A stretch of 33,181 nucleotides of DNA from Streptomyces turgidiscabies Car8 (lineage in GTDB: Bacteria > Actinomycetota > Actinomycetes > Streptomycetales > Streptomycetaceae), in the NCBI RefSeq assembly GCF_000331005.1, contig NZ_AEJB01000362.1, positions 1 through 33,181 of the forward strand, given 5' to 3'. The translations under genes were made by a program, and so were the position numbers. This document shows, piece by piece, positions 30,056 to 33,181 of the stretch (position 1 is its first letter; every line of letters starts with the position of its first letter). The notes beneath the pieces were generated by a model. That model did not search any database. It was not told the origin of the DNA and saw only the letters and a program-made list of their open reading frames with translations.

Positions 30056-30517
30056 TCACTCCCTCTCCCGGCGGGCCGGGCGCCGGGCGGGACGCCGCTT
30101 CCGGGGTGCCTCTTCTTCGGCTTCTTCCTCCTCCGGTTCGTCCCGCTCGGCGGAGCGTCCCTTGAGGGAGTCGGACACGGCGTCGACGGCTCCGCTGAGC
30201 GCGCCCTTGGTTTTGCCGCGAGCGCCGCCTTCCATCATGGTTCCGACGACCTCGGGGAGCTGGGCGGGCGCCTTCCGGCCGGATTCGAGATCCAGGCGGT
30301 TGCACGCTTCGGCGAACCGCAGGTAGGTGTCGACGCTGGCCACCACGATGCGGGCGTCGATCTTGATGAGTTCGATGCCCACGACGGAGATTCGGACGAA
30401 GACGTCGATGACCAGGCCACGGTCGAGAATGAGCTCCAGCACGTCGTAGAGACTGCTGCCGCCGGTGCTGCCTCCGCTCCTGCTCACGCTGCTGCCGCTC
30501 TGCGGCACCATGCTCAT
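30056..30517 (-). CDS. gvpA: gas vesicle structural protein GvpA with charged tail
   Basis: A 153-aa GvpA-family protein. The shell-forming core (about residues 20-75) is [20 protein letters not shown], then [20 protein letters not shown] and [16 protein letters not shown]: helix, beta hairpin and helix with the conserved Leu-Ile-Leu-Asp and Val-Gly-Ile-Glu elements. The common GvpA of cyanobacteria or haloarchaea is about 70-80 aa, so this form carries about 75 extra C-terminal residues: an unstructured Gly/Ala/Ser part, then a Glu block (EEEEAEEE) and an Arg/Pro block ([12 protein letters not shown]). The ATG at 30517 follows GAGGAGGCGCC, a very strong ribosome binding site suited to an abundant protein. 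Confidence 0.92.
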   Translation of the reverse strand: MSMVPQSGSSVSRSGGSTGGSSLYDVLELILDRGLVIDVFVRISVVGIELIKIDARIVVASVDTYLRFAEACNRLDLESGRKAPAQLPEVVGTMMEGGARGKTKGALSGAVDAVSDSLKGRSAERDEPEEEEAEEEAPRKRRPARRPARRERE

Positions 30518-30544
30518 GGCGCCTCCTCTCCTGGCGGCCTCTCT

Positions 30545-30919
30545 TCAGGTCGGCCGGTCGATCATTCCTCGGCTGTACCGGCGGGTCCGTTCGTAGGAGA
30601 CGAGTTGTCCCTGCGAATCCAGGGCGACCTTGTAGCTGGCCATCACGCTGGTCGTATCGGGGATGCGTTCGAGTTCCACCACTTCCACCTGGGCCTCCCA
30701 GCCGTCGTCCGTCGGCTTGAGTGACGAGACGGAGTCCGGGGGCCTGCCGAGGAGTTGGGCGAGTTGTCCGGCCGCTGAGCGCATCGCCGAAGCCGCGTCG
30801 GGAATCTCGGCCCGTCGCCTGCCGGATGCGCGACGGGTCGGCGGCCGTTCCTCACCTTCGGCGTTCTCGGCCGGGCGGGGGCGGACTCTCCTCGGACGTG
30901 TCGGTTCTGCTGCGGCCAT
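30545..30919 (-). CDS. gvpO: gas vesicle protein GvpO
   Basis: A 124-aa GvpO-family protein, first gene of the operon. The ATG at 30919 follows GGAGTGACCAC. The first 45 residues are Arg/Pro/Glu-rich and basic (TRPRRVRPRP), and the conserved domain is in residues 50-124: AMRSAAGQLAQLLGRPPDSV, then GWEAQVEVVELERIPDTTSV, ASYKVALDSQGQLVSYERTR and RYSRG. GvpO is a small protein that haloarchaea need for gas vesicle production. It sits 27 bases upstream of gvpA. Confidence 0.92.
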   Translation of the reverse strand: MAAAEPTRPRRVRPRPAENAEGEERPPTRRASGRRRAEIPDAASAMRSAAGQLAQLLGRPPDSVSSLKPTDDGWEAQVEVVELERIPDTTSVMASYKVALDSQGQLVSYERTRRYSRGMIDRPT

Positions 30920-31107
30920 GTGGTCACTCCACTGGGGGAACTCCACTTGCTAAATCTATATTGTCACCATAACGGGGGATATCTCTCAGTTTGTGGGTAG
31001 GCGGTACGAAGGCCGCCCGCGCGGGGCCGTTTCTTCGGCTGCCGGTGCATGACTTCCTGGGCGGCGGCGGACGACCGGCAAGCGCTCCGGTGAAGGGAGA
31101 GCAGCTC
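30920..31107. promoter_or_regulatory. divergent promoter region of gvpO and gvpY with direct repeats
   Basis: This 188-base spacer drives the operon on the minus strand and gvpYZ on the plus strand. The AT-rich patch at 30948-30982 contains TAGATT on the minus strand (a good -10 box) and TTGTCA at 30961-30966 on the plus strand (a good -35 box). ACTCCACT occurs twice, at 30926-30933 and 30940-30947; on the minus strand one copy carries the gvpO ribosome binding site. The sigma class cannot be fixed by eye. Confidence 0.5.
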
Positions 31108-31950
31108 ATGCAGGACACAACCAAGATCGCGCTCGCAGCCGCCGTGGCCGGGGGCTATGTCCTGGGGCGCGCGAAGAAGGGCCGCCTCGCGTTCACGGCG
31201 GCCACCTACCTGGCCGGCCGCCGGTTCGGTCTTGAGCCGGGCCAGCTCATGACGCAGGGCCTCAGCAAGCTCAAGGAGATGCCCCAGTTCGCCGAGGTCG
31301 GGGAGCAGCTTCGCGGCGAGGCCCTGGACGCGGGCAAGAAGGCGCTGGGAGCCGCGGCGAATCGCAAACTCGCCGACCTCGCCGACTCGCTCCACCACCG
31401 AACCCTCGAACTGACCGGCGCGGACGAACCGGAAGACGAAGAAGAGCCGTACGACGACGAGTACGAGGACGATACGGACGGCGAGGACGAAGAGGGCTCC
31501 GCCGAGAGGGAGGCAGAGGAGGAGGAAGAGCCGGAGGAAGAGGACGAAGCCGAGGAAGCGTACGAACCGGAGGGAGAGGGCGAGGAAGAGGAAGAAGAGG
31601 AGCGTCCGTCCCGCAGACGCGGTCGGCAACCGACGCGCACCGGTACCCGCAGTCGCACCCGCTCCGAAGCCCCCGCCCGAAGGACTACGCGGCGATCGAG
31701 TGCTTCCAAACCGTCGGCGCCTGCCAAGAAGACGGCGGCGAAGAAGACAGCGGCGAAGAAGAGCTCGGCGGGAAAGACCTCACCGCGATCCACAGCCTCC
31801 AAGAGGGCCGCCCCCAAGCCCGCCGCCAAGAAGACGGCCAAGAAGGCGCCGGCGAAGAAGACCGCGGCGCGCGCTCCCGCACGCAAACCGGCGGCCAGGA
31901 AGACGGCGGCGAAGAAGACGCCGGGCCGCAAGCCGTCCACGCGGAGGTAG
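31108..31950 (+). CDS. gvpY: gas vesicle-associated protein GvpY
   Basis: A 280-aa protein in the position and with the N-terminal pattern of Streptomyces GvpY. The ATG at 31108 follows GGGAGAG. Residues 6-35 are hydrophobic with Gly (AVAGGYVLGRAKKGR), suggesting membrane contact, then a helical segment to about residue 103. Residues 104-165 are almost pure Glu/Asp, and residues 166-280 are Arg/Lys/Ala/Pro-rich with KKTAAKKTAAKK repeats like the tails of histone H1-like bacterial proteins. The whole is therefore acidic then basic. Its function is unknown. gvpZ starts 3 bases after its stop. Confidence 0.8.
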   Translation: MQDTTKIALAAAVAGGYVLGRAKKGRLAFTAATYLAGRRFGLEPGQLMTQGLSKLKEMPQFAEVGEQLRGEALDAGKKALGAAANRKLADLADSLHHRTLELTGADEPEDEEEPYDDEYEDDTDGEDEEGSAEREAEEEEEPEEEDEAEEAYEPEGEGEEEEEEERPSRRRGRQPTRTGTRSRTRSEAPARRTTRRSSASKPSAPAKKTAAKKTAAKKSSAGKTSPRSTASKRAAPKPAAKKTAKKAPAKKTAARAPARKPAARKTAAKKTPGRKPSTRR

Positions 31951-31953
31951 GTC

Positions 31954-33018
31954 ATGGCTCAGTCAGAACGTGCCGGCGCGCAGGACCAGAAGTCGGGGCT
32001 GGACCAGCTGATCGAGGAGCTGACCTCGTTCCTGGGGGCCCAGGCCGAGCAGCTCGCCGACAAGGCGTCGGACAAGCTGGGGGACGTGACCGATCAGCTC
32101 CAGGATGTGGCACAGGGCAACGGGAAGCTCTCCGATGTCGCCGGCATCGGAGGGCGGATGCTCCGGGGCGACTCGCCCACGAAGGCGATGGCGGGCCAGG
32201 GGCTGAGCAGCCTCAAGGACAAGGTGACGGATGCCGCCTCCCAGGTCTTCGGCAAGAGCAAGAAGGGCCGCAAGAGCGGTGGCAAGGTCGTCAACATCGT
32301 CGAGTTCATCGATGTCGGCCTGCCGCTGCGCACCGTCTACGACCACTGGTCGCAGTACGAGGACTTCAGCGGCTTCGCCAAGGGTGTGCGCGACGTCTCC
32401 CGCAACGATGACACCACCAGCGACTGGAAGGTCAAGGTCGGGCCGTCCACTCGCGGCTGGAAGGCCACCGTTCAGGAGCAGATACCCGACGAGCGGATCG
32501 TATGGACGTCCGAGGGCGCCAAGGGGACCACCCGCGGCTGCGTGAGCTTCCACGAGCTGGCTCCCTCGCTGACGCGCGTCATCGTCGTGGTGGAGTACTA
32601 CCCCTCCGGATTCTTCGAGAAGACCGGCAACCTGTGGCGCGCTCAGGGCCGCCGCCTGCGCCTGGACCTCAAGCACTTCCTGCGGCATGTCTCCCTCACC
32701 ACCGATGAGCCGGAAGGCTGGCGCGGCGAGATCCGTGACGGCGAGGTGGTCGTCACCCACGAAGAGGCACTGGAGGAAGAGGACGCGGGCGAGGACGAAG
32801 GCGAATACGAGGAAGGCGCAGAAGGAGAAGAGGGAGACGAGGGAGACGAGTTCGCGGAAGAGGAAGACGAAGAGCCCGAGGAGGACGAAGGGGAACCCGA
32901 CGGGAGATACGCCGACGACGAGGAGGACTACGCCGAAGAGGACGGTCTTGAAGAGGCCGATGAGGAGGACGAGGGCGAAGACGAAGAAGCACGTAGTCCA
33001 CGCCGACACCGGCGGTAG
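31954..33018 (+). CDS. gvpZ: gas vesicle-associated SRPBCC protein GvpZ
   Basis: A 354-aa protein. The ATG at 31954 follows GGAGGTAGGTC inside the end of gvpY. Residues 1-105 are helical and amphipathic (DKASDKLGDVTDQLQDVA; LSSLKDKVTDAASQVF). Residues 111-255 are an SRPBCC domain of the polyketide-cyclase/START type: VEFIDVGLPLRTVYDHWSQY, ATVQEQIPDERIVWTSEG, VSFHELAPSLTRVIVVVEYY, which form a hydrophobic ligand cavity. From about residue 267 to 346 the protein is an Asp/Glu tail, ending in a small basic RSPRRHRR. In S. coelicolor gvpZ lies inside the operon; here it is on the opposite strand. Confidence 0.8.
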   Translation: MAQSERAGAQDQKSGLDQLIEELTSFLGAQAEQLADKASDKLGDVTDQLQDVAQGNGKLSDVAGIGGRMLRGDSPTKAMAGQGLSSLKDKVTDAASQVFGKSKKGRKSGGKVVNIVEFIDVGLPLRTVYDHWSQYEDFSGFAKGVRDVSRNDDTTSDWKVKVGPSTRGWKATVQEQIPDERIVWTSEGAKGTTRGCVSFHELAPSLTRVIVVVEYYPSGFFEKTGNLWRAQGRRLRLDLKHFLRHVSLTTDEPEGWRGEIRDGEVVVTHEEALEEEDAGEDEGEYEEGAEGEEGDEGDEFAEEEDEEPEEDEGEPDGRYADDEEDYAEEDGLEEADEEDEGEDEEARSPRRHRR

Positions 33019-33020
33019 AC

Positions 33021-33181
33021 ATGAGCACCGGTCCGGTCGGTCCGGTTGGTCACCGGAGAGGCGGGCGAGCACTCGACCTGAGCGACCAGCTGCAGTACCT
33101 TCCCGGCGGTGTCACCTCCTGCATCTCCTTCGAGGCGTACAGCCCCGCTCGTACGCTTGCCAACGCCGTCACGGCCCATCT
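33021..33181 (+). CDS. unidentified protein, 5' end only (cut by the window edge)
   Basis: A frame of 53 codons opens with an ATG at 33021, two bases after the gvpZ stop, and runs to the window end. It begins with Ser/Gly/Pro repeats and two Gly-Arg segments, then ALDLSDQLQYLPGGVTSCIS and FEAYSPARTLANAVTAH. Its tight spacing suggests translation coupled with gvpZ, so it is probably part of the gvpYZ transcript. I do not recognise the family; the opposite-strand frame here is unconvincing. Confidence 0.5.
   Translation, partial: MSTGPVGPVGHRRGGRALDLSDQLQYLPGGVTSCISFEAYSPARTLANAVTAH

Noticed and set aside
1..33181. CRISPR array, tRNA, rRNA, insertion sequence or phage attachment site
   Set aside because: I found no regularly spaced repeats, no cloverleaf-like sequence, no transposase and no terminal inverted repeat pair.
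27093..33181. gvpN or gvpC in the gas vesicle cluster
   Set aside because: No AAA+ Walker motifs or GvpC-type repeats were seen in any frame; these genes are absent from the window, though the right flank is not visible.

Overview
The window reads as chromosomal DNA from a Streptomyces or a close relative. The base composition is very GC-rich, GTG starts are common, ribosome binding sites are strong GGAGG types, and the gene content is typical: an F420-family oxidoreductase, a VanRS-like two-component pair, two GAF/SpoIIE phosphatases, and a gas vesicle cluster of the Streptomyces gvpO-A-F-G-(Y-Z)-J-L-S-K kind. I see no rRNA, tRNA, CRISPR array, insertion sequence or phage gene. The species call is inference from content, not from a marker gene.

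Layout. 158-2867: an isochorismatase-fold hydrolase on +, facing a minus-strand group of an unknown 114-aa protein, an LLM/F420-type oxidoreductase and a HAD phosphatase. 3202-6130: a ZIP-type metal transporter, a tiny membrane protein and a 12-TM sugar-porter-type MFS permease with a clear terminator. 6360-8512: a large SMI1/KNR4 (SUKH) protein followed by a frameshifted scrap of an alpha/beta hydrolase. 8633-11683: a VanJ-like membrane EEP enzyme divergent from a VanR/VanS-like pair. 11783-13568: a nucleotidyltransferase-fold protein divergent from a DenD-like dehydrogenase. 14076-17343: an NCS1 nucleobase permease with a Cys-rich tail, facing a GuaB1-type IMPDH/GMPR protein across a perfect bidirectional terminator; together they suggest purine salvage. 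17965-20072: an L,D-transpeptidase lipoprotein facing a two-gene SLOG + RipA/SLATT-like membrane protein unit. 20209-24995: five minus-strand regulatory or membrane genes (two SpoIIE-type phosphatases, TrhA/hemolysin III, a MerR-like regulator, an anti-sigma-type ATPase). 25375-26547: a secreted class-C beta-lactamase-fold serine hydrolase. 26645-33181: a DUF1330 protein, then the gas vesicle genes.

The gas vesicle region is the largest coherent system. On the minus strand gvpO, A, F, G, J, L, S and K form one tightly packed operon with several overlapping stop/start codons. gvpY and gvpZ are transcribed divergently, followed at once by an unidentified partial gene at the window edge. GvpA, GvpY and GvpZ all carry long charged low-complexity tails. 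The most system-like candidate outside it is the SLOG/RipA-SLATT-like pair, which matches the nucleotide-sensor plus membrane-effector plan predicted for conflict systems.
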